Origin: Pseudobdellovibrionaceae bacterium
Lineage (GTDB): Bacteria > Bdellovibrionota > Bdellovibrionia > Bdellovibrionales > Bdellovibrionaceae
Assembly: GCA_022843825.1 (NCBI GenBank)
Contig: JALHMX010000002.1
Span: 62,001 to 126,000 of the forward strand
Reading direction: 5' to 3'
DNA length: 64,000 bases
Shown here: one piece after another, positions 53,799 to 62,939 of the stretch
How positions within the stretch are numbered: position 1 is the first letter of the stretch
How the letters are laid out: every line of letters starts with the position of its first letter
The notes under the pieces: model-generated
Database searches by the model: none
The model's input: only the letters and a program-made list of their open reading frames with translations
What the model was told of the DNA's origin: nothing
Position numbers and translations under genes: made by a program

Positions 53799-54494
53799 TT
53801 AAAAGCAAAAGGCTTGGAAGTGGTTTGTATATTCAACTTCTGACCAAGCAGAAGTCACTGTTTGAACTAATGGATGTAAGCTTTGTAAAGCAGATGCTCG
53901 CGGAGATCCGTCAGCGTTGAACTGGTAATCGCTAGGCTTAGCATTAAACTGCGGAATTAAAGAGTCCGACTGAGCTACTATTGACCCCGTAGAAGAATAA
54001 ACAACCGTTTTTAGAACTTGAAAAGTACCTTGAGTATCATTAAGTTGAACGTAATAACCTTTTCCAGGCGTAACAGTTGATGCGATAATCTCATTACTTG
54101 CGCTACCTGATAATGCACCTGTTGATAAGTCATAAGTATGAATGACTAATGGATTCTGATCTAAGTAGGGTTGTCCGTTGACCACTTTCCATTTGAAAAA
54201 CTTCACTTTATTGTTAGCCGCTGTTGACTGACTAGATAAGAAGTTAAACTTCACTTTTAACCAGTTATAATCAACCGTTCCCATTTGATCTTGAACCGCA
54301 GCAGAGTTTAATGACATATCAGCAGTTACCGTTTTATTACAAGAGGCCAATGGCTTGATGCTGGTAGAAGAAAAGGTATGCGAGCTTGCAGGATCTTGTT
54401 TTGACTTTGTATTACCACAAGAAGCCAGTGTTATTAAAGCGATGGTAGCGACTACTAGTTTCGAGTAATTTTTTGTTTCAGTTTGAGTCATCAT
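53799..54494 (-). CDS. Predicted lipoprotein
   Basis: 231 residues with a clean lipobox LASC (Cys about residue 26). After a Ser/Thr-rich linker (SSHTFSSTS) the mature part is beta-rich. I recognise no family. The last Cys lies two residues from the end. Located five bases upstream of the S8 protease gene in one minus operon, so it may be a partner or chaperone. ATG at 54494, with an immediate second ATG, after an AGGGGG site. Confidence 0.65.
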   Translation of the reverse strand: MMTQTETKNYSKLVVATIALITLASCGNTKSKQDPASSHTFSSTSIKPLASCNKTVTADMSLNSAAVQDQMGTVDYNWLKVKFNFLSSQSTAANNKVKFFKWKVVNGQPYLDQNPLVIHTYDLSTGALSGSASNEIIASTVTPGKGYYVQLNDTQGTFQVLKTVVYSSTGSIVAQSDSLIPQFNAKPSDYQFNADGSPRASALQSLHPLVQTVTSAWSEVEYTNHFQAFCF

Positions 54495-54613
54495 AATTCC
54501 CCCTATGATTTAGTAATTTGTTGTTACTATCATGTAAAGCAAGTCAGGGGCCAAAACGAAGAGTATTGTAGTGCAGGTGGGTGTATCAAAAAAAGATGGG
54601 TGTTCAGGGGAAC

Positions 54614-54646
54614 ACAGCAACTGTAAATACAATTTACAGTTGCTGT
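54614..54646. repeat. Long perfect hairpin in the gap after an exported-protein gene
   Basis: A 15-base-pair perfect stem (ACAGCAACTGTAAAT / ATTTACAGTTGCTGT) with a three-base loop ACA. It is 15 bases downstream of the minus gene at 54661-55140. It lacks an immediate T run on the minus strand; a T run lies about 20 bases further on (at 54588-54594). Could be a terminator, a processing site or a protein-binding dyad. Confidence 0.6.
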
Positions 54647-54660
54647 TACGTCTCAAAAAA

Positions 54661-55140
54661 TTACAATTTCATTTCTTGTAAAGTAATAGCAATAAGCTGC
54701 TCTTTTATAACATTAAGTGCATCACGCTGAAAAACTTGTTTAGGTTGGGTGCGAGTGTTCACTGAACAATGTAAAGAGGATAAAACTAAACGAAACTCGC
54801 CAGTTTCTTTATTATGAATAGAGACTTCGCGAAGAGCATGAGGGTCTTGAATCGCCATGCAGACCATTTGGTGCTGCGTTACTTTAAGTTCTGCCGTAGA
54901 AAGATAGTCGATTTGAGTTAACAGTTCGCTTTTATTCGTTGGAGATAAGTCATAGATAAAAAGCGATCGATTGAAGCGTGGAGCTACATAAACAGTGCCA
55001 TCAAAGGTTACTGTAATTGACTGAATGTCAGCGTTAACCTGATTGATAGTTAACAATGTATCCTTTGGATTGTGCTTCAATGGTGTTGTAGCGAAAGCGG
55101 CTGTGGATACTAACAAAATGGCTAAAAATACTTTTTTCAT
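54661..55140 (-). CDS. Exported hypothetical protein, divergent from LysR gene
   Basis: 159 residues with a signal peptide (LAILLVSTAAFATTP, cleavage about residue 17). The mature chain is beta-rich with two cysteines (MVCMA, LHCSV) that could pair. I recognise no family. It is transcribed divergently from the LysR gene, so it is a natural target of that regulator. A GGAGAT ribosome site sits just before the ATG. Confidence 0.6.
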   Translation of the reverse strand: MKKVFLAILLVSTAAFATTPLKHNPKDTLLTINQVNADIQSITVTFDGTVYVAPRFNRSLFIYDLSPTNKSELLTQIDYLSTAELKVTQHQMVCMAIQDPHALREVSIHNKETGEFRLVLSSLHCSVNTRTQPKQVFQRDALNVIKEQLIAITLQEMKL

Positions 55141-55215
55141 GGGATCTCCTTTTATAGGGTTGGTTGTTGTTACTTGTGACTGTTGTACGTTATATTTTAA
55201 ATAAGTAAAAATTAT

Positions 55216-55253
55216 TTGATTTAATATCTATTCATTAGTTATAATAATGGATA
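55216..55253 (+). promoter_or_regulatory. Promoter and overlapping dyad for the LysR gene
   Basis: -35 TTGATT (55216-55221), an 18-base spacer and a consensus -10 TATAAT (55240-55245). An imperfect dyad, TATCTATT and AATGGATA (seven of eight pairs, 13-base gap, 55225-55253), straddles the -10 and the predicted start point. This is compatible with LysR autorepression, but T-N11-A pairing was judged by eye only. Confidence 0.42.
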
Positions 55254-55268
55254 AAAGGTAAACTTTAC

Positions 55269-56195
55269 ATGCCATTAAGCCTTATAAATCAAATAAACGT
55301 CTACCACCTTAAAATCTTTGAATCCGTCTATCGTTTGCAAAGCATGAGTTTGTCAGCGCAAGAGTTACATTTAACTCAGTCTGGGGTCAGTCAGCATATA
55401 ATTCACTTTGAAAAAAGCTTAGGGATTCCTTTGTTTATACGAAGTCAGAAGAAAATTTTCCCGACCGAGGTCGCCCACTTGCTTTACCAGACGTGCCAAC
55501 AGAGCTTTCAAGAAATTGAAAATACTTTAGAAGTTATTAAAAGTCCGCAGTCGCAACAACTTGAGGGAACAATTAGAATTGGATTTCCAACAGAATTCGG
55601 AACTAATATAGCCATACCATTTATTGCAGAGTGGGGGAAAAGATTTAAAAAAATTAAATTCGATTTTATATATGGCTATGGTCCAAGCTTCATTCAACAA
55701 CTTGAAAATGATCAAATCGATTTAGCATTTATAGATTCGATGCCTACTAAGAAGGGTGTGAACTCACACATCGTTTTTCAAGAGACACTTAATTTAGTGG
55801 CCACCAAGGATTACTTAAAGAATGCTCGTTTTACAATAGAATCCTATAAGAATATGCTATCACTTGATTACATTGAATATGAACATAAGGAAAGTATTGT
55901 TAGAAATTGGTTTCATCATAACTACAATAAAAAAAATGTTCCTTTAGAAGTTAAAGCATGGGTATCAGGCGTACAAGGGGTAGCTAATCTTGTGAAGCAG
56001 GGGTTGGGGGTTGGGATTTTACCAAATCATCGTATCCAGAAATTAGTCGAACAGGGAATCAGTTTGCATCTTTTTAGCGGACGTAAAGCTCAAATGAAAA
56101 ATGACATTTCCGTCGCTTGGAGTGCTCACAAAACACAGAATCAAGTTTGTGCAGAGCTTTTAAAATACATTTTAAATAATAATCAGTTAAAGTGA
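55269..56195 (+). CDS. LysR-family transcriptional regulator
   Basis: 308 residues. The N-terminal winged HTH (about 8-68) is clear: HLKIFESVYRLQSMSLSAQELHLTQSGVSQHI, as in LTTRs. The C-terminal substrate-binding domain (about 90-305) is of the two-lobed periplasmic-binding-protein type. The effector is unknown. It is divergent from the exported hypothetical at 54661-55140 and overlaps convergently with the minus tRNA/rRNA methyltransferase gene by 13 bases at the 3' end. Confidence 0.9.
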   Translation: MPLSLINQINVYHLKIFESVYRLQSMSLSAQELHLTQSGVSQHIIHFEKSLGIPLFIRSQKKIFPTEVAHLLYQTCQQSFQEIENTLEVIKSPQSQQLEGTIRIGFPTEFGTNIAIPFIAEWGKRFKKIKFDFIYGYGPSFIQQLENDQIDLAFIDSMPTKKGVNSHIVFQETLNLVATKDYLKNARFTIESYKNMLSLDYIEYEHKESIVRNWFHHNYNKKNVPLEVKAWVSGVQGVANLVKQGLGVGILPNHRIQKLVEQGISLHLFSGRKAQMKNDISVAWSAHKTQNQVCAELLKYILNNNQLK

Positions 56196-56944
56196 TTGGC
56201 ACTATAAGACCAAAGTGCGATTGAAGCAGAGACAGTCGCGTTCAGTGATTCGACTGAAGCCGACGTGGGAATATTTATAAAACTAATTTTTTTGGCTTGT
56301 TCTGGAGTCAAATCTAAGCCAGGTCCCTCTTCTCCTAAAAACAAGCGAAGATTCTTGGGCCATTTGTAATCATTTAAACTTTGTCCTTCTAAGTCTAAGG
56401 CAATGCTTGTTCCTACCACTGGAATTTGCGAAGTTTTCAGTGGCGTTGTGTACACAGGTATTCGCAACACAGCTCCTGCAGAAGCTTTAATCGCGTGAGG
56501 TAAGTAGGGATGGCAGGATTCATGAGTTAATATAATTTTAGACGCTCCAAAGGCGACACCGGATCGTGCTAAGGCTCCAAAATTTTTGGGATCACCTAAA
56601 GGAGAAATGATTTCTAAACCTTGAGGTTGTTCTTGAAAGTTAAAGGGTGAAAAATCTTTGTACTCTAAAACTAACAGGGGATAGTGAGTTCCTAAAACAT
56701 CCAGCTCATCGAATAATTCTTTTTTAAGCTTAATTTGACTTGGCAGCAAAGGAAATTCGTGGCCATCAAAACAAATGACGCTTTTTATCTTAAATAAAGG
56801 ATGGGGATGATTTAAAAAATCATTGATTAGTTTTTCACCCATAAAGAAAAAAGATTTTTCTTCTTTAATGCCTTTAGAAGTTAATAAGGATTTAAGCTTT
56901 CTGAACGTGGGATTGTCTTTAGAGCCAATTTCTAAAACTCGCAT
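56183..56944 (-). CDS. TrmH/SpoU-family RNA 2'-O-methyltransferase
   Basis: 253 residues. The SpoU fold signatures are GDPKNFGALARSGVAFGA (motif 1), LFLGEEGPGLD (motif 2, SAM-binding knot) and INIPTSASVESLNATVSASIALW (motif 3). An N-terminal L30e-like part precedes them. It methylates a ribose in tRNA or 23S rRNA; the target is not fixed by sequence. Its ATG follows AAGGAA; nine bases separate it from rsmG upstream. Confidence 0.88.
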   Translation of the reverse strand: MRVLEIGSKDNPTFRKLKSLLTSKGIKEEKSFFFMGEKLINDFLNHPHPLFKIKSVICFDGHEFPLLPSQIKLKKELFDELDVLGTHYPLLVLEYKDFSPFNFQEQPQGLEIISPLGDPKNFGALARSGVAFGASKIILTHESCHPYLPHAIKASAGAVLRIPVYTTPLKTSQIPVVGTSIALDLEGQSLNDYKWPKNLRLFLGEEGPGLDLTPEQAKKISFINIPTSASVESLNATVSASIALWSYSANHFN

Positions 56945-56953
56945 GGTATTTCC

Positions 56954-57778
56954 TTAGTTTTCTTCCAATAAAATATCGTTGTCATCATCTTCGGGTAAAG
57001 GTGCATTTTTAATTTTTTGATAAACCACCAAGCGTCGATGATTTTCAGTTTTCGGTAAATCATAGGCTTTATCTAAAACCAACTGATAATACTCTTTTAA
57101 ATCTTTGGGAACTTGTTCGATTTCAGGATTAACTCCAGGGCCCTTCATAAAATAAACGTAGCCACCCTCTTGTAAGCAGCTGATGACATTTCGTAAAGTA
57201 TTTGAAATATCTTCTACAGCACGAGTAATAACACCTTGAACGGGGTAAACAAAATGCGGATTTATATTGCGACCAATGATATCCAAATTTTTCAAATTTA
57301 AATTTTCACGTACGTGCTTTAAGAACTCAACACGCTTTTGGACGCCCTCTCCTAGAATGATTTTTTCTTTAGGAAAACGAATTTTCAGTGGAATTCCGGG
57401 AAAGCCTGGGCCGGTGCCCACATCAAGTAATGGAAATTTAAGTTCTGCAAATTCGGTGATGATCAGGCAATCGATAAAGTGCTTGATCGCGATGTCTTTA
57501 AGCTTTAGTAAGCGTGTGAAGTTGCGATGTTCTTGGTTTTGCATTAATAGCACATAAAACTCAGCCAACTTTTGCCGTTCTTCATGGGAGCAGGTGAAAT
57601 GATGGTTTTTAAAGATATCAAACAGGCGATCATTGGCTTCACTAGCGCTATAGATCTGGTCGGGTTTTTTGTGGATGCCTTTTTGCTGATCAATGACCTT
57701 CTTGTCTTTAAGGTCGTGACCTGCATTAGCTTTCCGTGCCTTATAGGGGCTATAGTTATCTTTATTTTTATGCGCCAT
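56954..57778 (-). CDS. rsmG: 16S rRNA (guanine527-N7)-methyltransferase RsmG
   Basis: N7-methylates G527 of 16S rRNA, whose loss gives low-level streptomycin resistance. 274 residues, longer than the usual about 210 because of a Lys-rich N-terminal region (about 1-55, HKNKDNYSPYKARK) and an acidic tail. The SAM-binding loop is PLLDVGTGPGFPGIPLKI, and NFTRL is typical. Divergent from pheS across 70 bases; co-transcribed with the SpoU gene downstream. Confidence 0.9.
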   Translation of the reverse strand: MAHKNKDNYSPYKARKANAGHDLKDKKVIDQQKGIHKKPDQIYSASEANDRLFDIFKNHHFTCSHEERQKLAEFYVLLMQNQEHRNFTRLLKLKDIAIKHFIDCLIITEFAELKFPLLDVGTGPGFPGIPLKIRFPKEKIILGEGVQKRVEFLKHVRENLNLKNLDIIGRNINPHFVYPVQGVITRAVEDISNTLRNVISCLQEGGYVYFMKGPGVNPEIEQVPKDLKEYYQLVLDKAYDLPKTENHRRLVVYQKIKNAPLPEDDDNDILLEEN

Positions 57779-57807
57779 ACTACAAATAGTTTCATATCAT
57801 ACGGCTA

Positions 57808-57840
57808 AAGTCTTGAAAAGACTTAAATAAATTCTATAAT
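57808..57840 (+). promoter_or_regulatory. Sigma70-like promoter of pheS with a dyad over the -35
   Basis: -35 TTGAAA (57813-57818), a 16-base spacer and a consensus -10 TATAAT (57835-57840). The ATG of pheS begins eight bases after the -10 box and there is no Shine-Dalgarno, implying a leaderless or nearly leaderless mRNA. A perfect seven-base dyad, AAGTCTT-GAA-AAGACTT (57808-57824), covers the -35 and could be an operator; it lies between pheS and divergent rsmG. Confidence 0.6.
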
Positions 57841-57848
57841 GAATTCCT

Positions 57849-58883
57849 ATGGAAAATACCGTACAAAACAAGCTCAATGCAATTAAAGAGGGCGCAATTC
57901 GCGACTTTAACAAAGCTCAGGACAGCACCGAACTTTATAACTTTAAAGTTCAGTACTTAGGAAAAAGTGGAGCACTGACTGAAGCCATGAAACTCATGGC
58001 CAATTTACCCAAAGAAGAAAAGCCTTTATTTGGAAAACTAGTCAATGAAGTTAAGGCTGAGCTTGAAACCTTATATTCAGAAGTTGAAAATAAAATTAAA
58101 AATCAAGAAATCAATGCGCAAATGTCTCATCAAAAATTAGACCTTTCTTTTTCGGTGGCCAGTCCAGCCAAAGGAAACGAGCATCCCATCTTTAGAGTAA
58201 CCAATGAAATCGTATCGATTATGTCGCGCCTAGGTTACAGCTTAAGAACCGGCCCGTTGATAGAAAAAGATTATTATAATTTTGAGGCCTTAAATATTCC
58301 CCCGAATCATCCAGCCCGTGACATGCAAGATACTTTTTTTGTGGACGATACGCATGTGTTAAGAACACATACCTCACCAATCCAAATACATAGCTTAGAA
58401 AATGAAAAGCCACCACTTCGTATTATCGGAACAGGTTCAGTATTTCGTTGTGACAGTGACATTTCGCATTTGCCGAACTTTCATCAAATTGAAGGTATGT
58501 GCGTCGATGAAAAAGTTTCCATGGCCGATCTTAAAGGCACTATTTCATTTTTTGTAAAAGAATTTTTCGGGCCGCAATTACAGACGCGCTTTCGTCCCAG
58601 CTTCTTTCCTTTCACGGAGCCTTCTGCCGAAGTGGATTGTTCATGCCCTATATGCAAAGGAAAAGGAACAAACTGTTCTTTGTGTAAACAAACGGGTTGG
58701 ATTGAAATTGGCGGCTGTGGATTGATTAATCCCAAGGTGTTTGAATTTGCCAAAGTGGAATATCCAAAGTGGCAAGGCTTTGCCTTCGGTTTTGGTATCG
58801 AGCGCATGGCCATTATCAAATATGGTGTCGACGATATCCGCCATTTTCCAAAAAACGATGTGCGCTTCTTGAATCAATTTTAA
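57849..58883 (+). CDS. pheS: Phenylalanyl-tRNA synthetase alpha subunit
   Basis: Catalytic subunit of the (alpha-beta)2 PheRS; charges tRNA-Phe. 344 residues. An N-terminal coiled coil ([16 protein letters not shown]) is followed by the class II core: motif 2 [18 protein letters not shown] and motif 3 [18 protein letters not shown]. Four clustered cysteines ([16 protein letters not shown]) sit in the usual metal-site region of bacterial PheS. The start matches family N-termini. Fifteen bases before pheT. Confidence 0.97.
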   Translation: MENTVQNKLNAIKEGAIRDFNKAQDSTELYNFKVQYLGKSGALTEAMKLMANLPKEEKPLFGKLVNEVKAELETLYSEVENKIKNQEINAQMSHQKLDLSFSVASPAKGNEHPIFRVTNEIVSIMSRLGYSLRTGPLIEKDYYNFEALNIPPNHPARDMQDTFFVDDTHVLRTHTSPIQIHSLENEKPPLRIIGTGSVFRCDSDISHLPNFHQIEGMCVDEKVSMADLKGTISFFVKEFFGPQLQTRFRPSFFPFTEPSAEVDCSCPICKGKGTNCSLCKQTGWIEIGGCGLINPKVFEFAKVEYPKWQGFAFGFGIERMAIIKYGVDDIRHFPKNDVRFLNQF

Positions 58884-58898
58884 GAGTAGGAATAAATT

Positions 58899-61322
58899 AT
58901 GAGAATTTCATTGAAATGGCTTAATGATTATGTAGATGTGGCAGAGTATTTTAAAAAACCAGAAGAGCTTGCGGCCATTCTTACACGTGCAGGACTAGAA
59001 GTTGAAGAGATTAATGATTTAGCTCAAAGTCTTAATCATGTGGTCGTGGGTCATGTGAAAGTAAAAGACAAACATCCGAACGCAGACAAACTTTCCTTAT
59101 GCCAGGTGGAAATTGCTCCGGGAAAGATTGAACAGATTGTGTGCGGAGCTCAAAATCATAAGGCAGGGGATAAGGTCGTAGTCGCTTTACCAGGCGCCAA
59201 TCTTCCAGGAAATTTTGCGATTAAAAAGTCCAAAATTCGTGATATGGAAAGCAACGGGATGTTGTGTTCATTTAAAGAACTGGGCGTGGATAAGCCCAGC
59301 GAAGGTATTGTCATTTTAGAGGCCAACGCAGTGGTGGGAACAGCCTATGCTGACTATGCCGGCCTAAATGATATTACTTTTGAGCTTAAGGTCACGCCGA
59401 ATCGTGCGGACTGCTTAAGTCATTATGGTTTAGCTCGGGAATTGGGTTGTCTGCTTAATCGTAAAGTTAAAAAAATTGAAACGCAGTCAAAATTTTCCAA
59501 ACAAAAAACTAAAGATAAAATTTCATTGGATGTTCAGTCGGATCTTTGCATACGCTATTCGGGACGATACATGACCGGTGTTAAGGTGGGGCCAAGTCCT
59601 GATTGGTTGAAGCAACGTTTAGAATCAATTGGAATGAATTCAATTAATAACGTCGTAGATGTTACAAATTATGTGATGTTAGAAGTGGGTCAACCTTTAC
59701 ATGCTTTTGATGCAGATCTATTAGCAAAAAATAAAATTGTTGTTCGCCTGGCTAAAGCTAAGGAAAAGTTTAAAACACTTAAAGAGCAAGACCTTGAGCT
59801 TAAAGGTGAAGAGCTGCTTATATGTGATGGCGAAAAGCCGGTGGCCCTAGCGGGGGTGATCGGTGGACTCAATTCTGGTGTCAGTGATAAAACTCAAAAC
59901 ATATTTATTGAAAGCGCCAACTTTAATCCCATGGGTACGCGAAAATCTTCACGCAGTCATGGAGTTGAAACGGACTCGGCCTATCGGTTTTCTCGTGGTG
60001 TAGACCCAAGTCAAACCGTCGATGCTATGGATCGAGCCGTACTTTTAATTACTCAATGTGCTGGTGGCGAGGCCTTGGATGATCATTATGATATTTACCC
60101 TAAGCCAGCGACTAAAAAACCAATTGCAACCAGTTTAAAAACTATTAGCGATCGCTTGGGATACACGGCTGAATCCAGTCTGTTTGAGCAATACATAACA
60201 GGGCTTCAGTGTAAATTCGAGAAAAAATCTGAAGGCACCTATCTAGTAACGCCGCCGCTTTTTCGTTTTGATTTAGAGCAAGAAATGGATCTGGTGGAAG
60301 AATATGGGCGTCTTAACGGATATGAAAAAATTCAAGAAACGCTACCGGTTTTTCATAAGTCTCCTGCGCCACATGATGGTTTTTATGTTTTAAAAAATAA
60401 AATTTCAAATCTGATTCAGGCCACGAGTTTTTCTCAAGCCTTTAATTATGCATTCACATCGCAAGTGCAAGAGCAAAAATTTATTGGATCAACTAAAGTC
60501 ATTGTAAGCCATGGGTTAAAAATTGACGAGCAGCCCGTAGTTATTAAAAACCCGCTCAGCGAAGATTTAAACTCTATGCGAAGATTGGCCTGCTTTTCAT
60601 TATGGAAAAACACCATTGAAAACTTTCACATGGGAAATGACCGCGGCCAACTGTTTGAAATTGGACCCGCCTTTTTCAAAGAGAACGGTGGATTTGCAGA
60701 GTCGCAGCGATTAGCTTTTACTTCATGGGGCAGTGATTTTGGTTTGTATGCTCATCCCATCCCGAATGTTTATAAAATTCGATCAAGCATCGAGAAGCTT
60801 TTTCAGTTATTAAGTATTACTTCGTACACTTTCAAAACTTTAGATGAAAAAGTTCCGTTCCTTCACCATGGGCAAAGCAGTGCAATTGTTGTCGAGGGCA
60901 AAACGGTGGGATTTATAGGAACAGTTCATCCGCAGTTGATTCAGCAAGAAAAAATTCGTGTAGACGTGGCATTGGCGGAACTTAATTTAGATATTTTAAC
61001 TCAAGGACAGCCTCGGCCGTTGCGGTTTAAATCTGTTTCCAGCTTCCAAGCTGTCGACCGGGACTTTTCATTTGTCGTCGATGCGGATAAAAGCATGGGC
61101 GATTTTATTGCTGATGTAAAAAAATCAATAGGGGCCCTCTGTAAAGACGTCCGCATTTTTGATATCTATCAGGGCGACAAGCTGGATAAAAATCAAAAAT
61201 CTGTTTCAATCCGGGTGACCATGCAAAGTCCAGATCAGGATTTACCGGAAAATATTATTCAAGAGAATATGAATAAAGTTATAGCTATAGCGGAAAAAAC
61301 TTTAGGGGCGAAGTTGCGGTAG
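58899..61322 (+). CDS. pheT: Phenylalanyl-tRNA synthetase beta subunit
   Basis: 807 residues, the normal full length. In order: N-terminal EMAP/tRNA-binding OB fold (VVVGHVKVKDKHPNADKL, then CGAQNHKAGDKVVVALPG), the B3/B4 editing region (SHGVETDSAYRFSRGVDPSQ), the B5 domain, the class-II-like core and the C-terminal anticodon-binding FDX-ACB domain (SVSIRVTMQSPDQDL). It acts with pheS, 15 bases upstream. An AGGA site precedes the ATG. Confidence 0.97.
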   Translation: MRISLKWLNDYVDVAEYFKKPEELAAILTRAGLEVEEINDLAQSLNHVVVGHVKVKDKHPNADKLSLCQVEIAPGKIEQIVCGAQNHKAGDKVVVALPGANLPGNFAIKKSKIRDMESNGMLCSFKELGVDKPSEGIVILEANAVVGTAYADYAGLNDITFELKVTPNRADCLSHYGLARELGCLLNRKVKKIETQSKFSKQKTKDKISLDVQSDLCIRYSGRYMTGVKVGPSPDWLKQRLESIGMNSINNVVDVTNYVMLEVGQPLHAFDADLLAKNKIVVRLAKAKEKFKTLKEQDLELKGEELLICDGEKPVALAGVIGGLNSGVSDKTQNIFIESANFNPMGTRKSSRSHGVETDSAYRFSRGVDPSQTVDAMDRAVLLITQCAGGEALDDHYDIYPKPATKKPIATSLKTISDRLGYTAESSLFEQYITGLQCKFEKKSEGTYLVTPPLFRFDLEQEMDLVEEYGRLNGYEKIQETLPVFHKSPAPHDGFYVLKNKISNLIQATSFSQAFNYAFTSQVQEQKFIGSTKVIVSHGLKIDEQPVVIKNPLSEDLNSMRRLACFSLWKNTIENFHMGNDRGQLFEIGPAFFKENGGFAESQRLAFTSWGSDFGLYAHPIPNVYKIRSSIEKLFQLLSITSYTFKTLDEKVPFLHHGQSSAIVVEGKTVGFIGTVHPQLIQQEKIRVDVALAELNLDILTQGQPRPLRFKSVSSFQAVDRDFSFVVDADKSMGDFIADVKKSIGALCKDVRIFDIYQGDKLDKNQKSVSIRVTMQSPDQDLPENIIQENMNKVIAIAEKTLGAKLR

Positions 61323-61420
61323 ATGACTGTCGAAGACCTTAGTCTAGTGATAAGGACAATATTTTGATCTACCTTTTTACTTGAGCAATAATTTATCCAT
61401 AGATATACAAGGGAGTTTCT

Positions 61421-61981
61421 GTGGAAATAATTATATTAAGCGTAATATTAGTTTTAGCCGTTATTGTGTTTATTCTCTACAACAGCATTATTGGTAAAAA
61501 AAATCAGATAGAAAACGCTGAGGGCGGATTAGATGCTCATCTTAAGCAAAGGTATGATTTAATTCCTAACTTGGTCGAATCAGTTAAGCAATATATGAAT
61601 CATGAGGCGGGAACCCTTGAGAAAATTGTAAATTTGCGATCACAGGCTATGCAATCCAATATTTCTGAACAGCAGAAACAAAATTACAATCAGCAAATTT
61701 CTAAAGAGTTATCAGGTCTGGTCGTCCAATTTGAGCAATACCCAGAGCTTAAAGCCAGCGCTAACTTTCAAAATTTGCAAAGTACTTTGTACGAAGTAGA
61801 GCAAAATATTTCGGCTTCTCGTCGCTTTTACAATGCCGCTGTCACCGATTATAATAATGCCTTAGAGATGTTTCCGACCAACATCATTGCTGGTAAAATG
61901 AAATTGCAAAGAAGACAAGTTTTTGAAATTGCTGAATTAGAAAGGCAAAATCCAAGTATTAAGAAAATGTTTGGTAACTAG
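61421..61981 (+). CDS. LemA-family membrane protein
   Basis: 186 residues with one N-terminal membrane helix (IIILSVILVLAVIVFILYNSI) and a helical-bundle domain. The family signature YNSIIGKKNQIENAEGGLDAHLKQRYDLIPNLVE is complete, and ASRRFYNAAVTDYNNALEMFP follows later. The function of LemA is unclear (membrane-associated, in some species linked to envelope stress). It starts with GTG at 61421 after GGGAG, six bases before the DUF3137-like gene, a common pairing. Confidence 0.92.
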   Translation: MEIIILSVILVLAVIVFILYNSIIGKKNQIENAEGGLDAHLKQRYDLIPNLVESVKQYMNHEAGTLEKIVNLRSQAMQSNISEQQKQNYNQQISKELSGLVVQFEQYPELKASANFQNLQSTLYEVEQNISASRRFYNAAVTDYNNALEMFPTNIIAGKMKLQRRQVFEIAELERQNPSIKKMFGN

Positions 61982-61986
61982 TCTGT

Positions 61987-62934
61987 ATGAAGCACGAATT
62001 GGCTTTAGATGGCGAAGCTATAGAGCTGTATAGAAAACTGAAGCCGCAAATCGACCTCCTTGAGACTCAACGTAAGCATGTGCTGAATGAACTATTTTTT
62101 TATATTCCGGTGATTTCCGGAGTCACAGTTATAGTAACTCACAAACTGTTGTCATTAAGTCTGACCATTACGGGGATCTGCTTTGTTACGGTGATAGCAT
62201 TAATTTACTTTTGGAAAACACTGGGCTATACAAAAAAATTTAAAGAGCAGATCGTAGCTGAAATATTTAAGACATTGGCGCCAGGTTCATATTATTTACC
62301 AGAGCAGTATGTATCTCAGTCACTTTTTACGACCAGCGATTTGTATTCAAATTTTAATCGCTACGGAGGTGAGGACTTTGCATCAGGAAAAATTCATAAT
62401 ATTGATTTTGAGTTTAGTGAATTGTGTGTGAAATATGTTAGTGGTAGCGGAAAAAACAAAACTACAAAAATAGTTTTTAATGGATTATTTTGGACGTTTT
62501 CTCTTCCGCGCACATTAGGACAACGTACACTTATATTAAATGATGTCGCGGAAAGTACATTAGGTTCCCTTGTGGGACGTTTTATACAGAAAAAATTAAG
62601 GCCGGGCTATGAGTTAGTTCAAGTCGAAAGCGCAGAGTTTGAAAAGAAGTTTGTTGTTTATTCAAATGATCAAATTAAGTCCAGATATTTGCTAAATCCA
62701 ATAGTTATGGAAGACTTGTGTGAATTTAGGAAAAAGTATCGTGAGTCCATAGACGTCAGTTTGCAAGATGATAAACTGTTCATCGGAGTAAAGACCAATA
62801 AAAATTATTTTGAACCTAGGATCTGGAATAAAGTTGTTAGCTACCAAGATATTCAAGAGATTTGCGACATTCTCAAATTGGCCAAAGATATTATTAATAG
62901 TCTTGATATTAAATCAAAATTAAAAGTGCTTTAG
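61987..62934 (+). CDS. DUF3137-like membrane protein, LemA partner
   Basis: 315 residues with two membrane helices near 33-75 (LFFYIPVISGVTVIVTHKL, then LTITGICFVTVIALIYFW). The soluble part has the DUF3137 features: IDFEFSELCVKYVSGSGK, FNGLFWTFSLPR and ESAEFEKKFVVYSNDQIKSRYLLNP. DUF3137 proteins are usually encoded next to lemA, as here; the two probably form a membrane complex of unknown function. Convergent with cdd across five bases. Confidence 0.85.
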   Translation: MKHELALDGEAIELYRKLKPQIDLLETQRKHVLNELFFYIPVISGVTVIVTHKLLSLSLTITGICFVTVIALIYFWKTLGYTKKFKEQIVAEIFKTLAPGSYYLPEQYVSQSLFTTSDLYSNFNRYGGEDFASGKIHNIDFEFSELCVKYVSGSGKNKTTKIVFNGLFWTFSLPRTLGQRTLILNDVAESTLGSLVGRFIQKKLRPGYELVQVESAEFEKKFVVYSNDQIKSRYLLNPIVMEDLCEFRKKYRESIDVSLQDDKLFIGVKTNKNYFEPRIWNKVVSYQDIQEICDILKLAKDIINSLDIKSKLKVL

Positions 62935-62939
62935 GGTAT

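Noticed and set aside
54601-54614. Small stem TGTTC / GAACA beside the long hairpin
   Set aside because: Only five pairs and no U tract directly after; not convincing as a terminator.
57572-57808. Plus-strand frame antisense to rsmG with a hydrophobic stretch
   Set aside because: Shadow of the well-supported rsmG gene; the hydrophobic segments are complements of Lys-rich codons.
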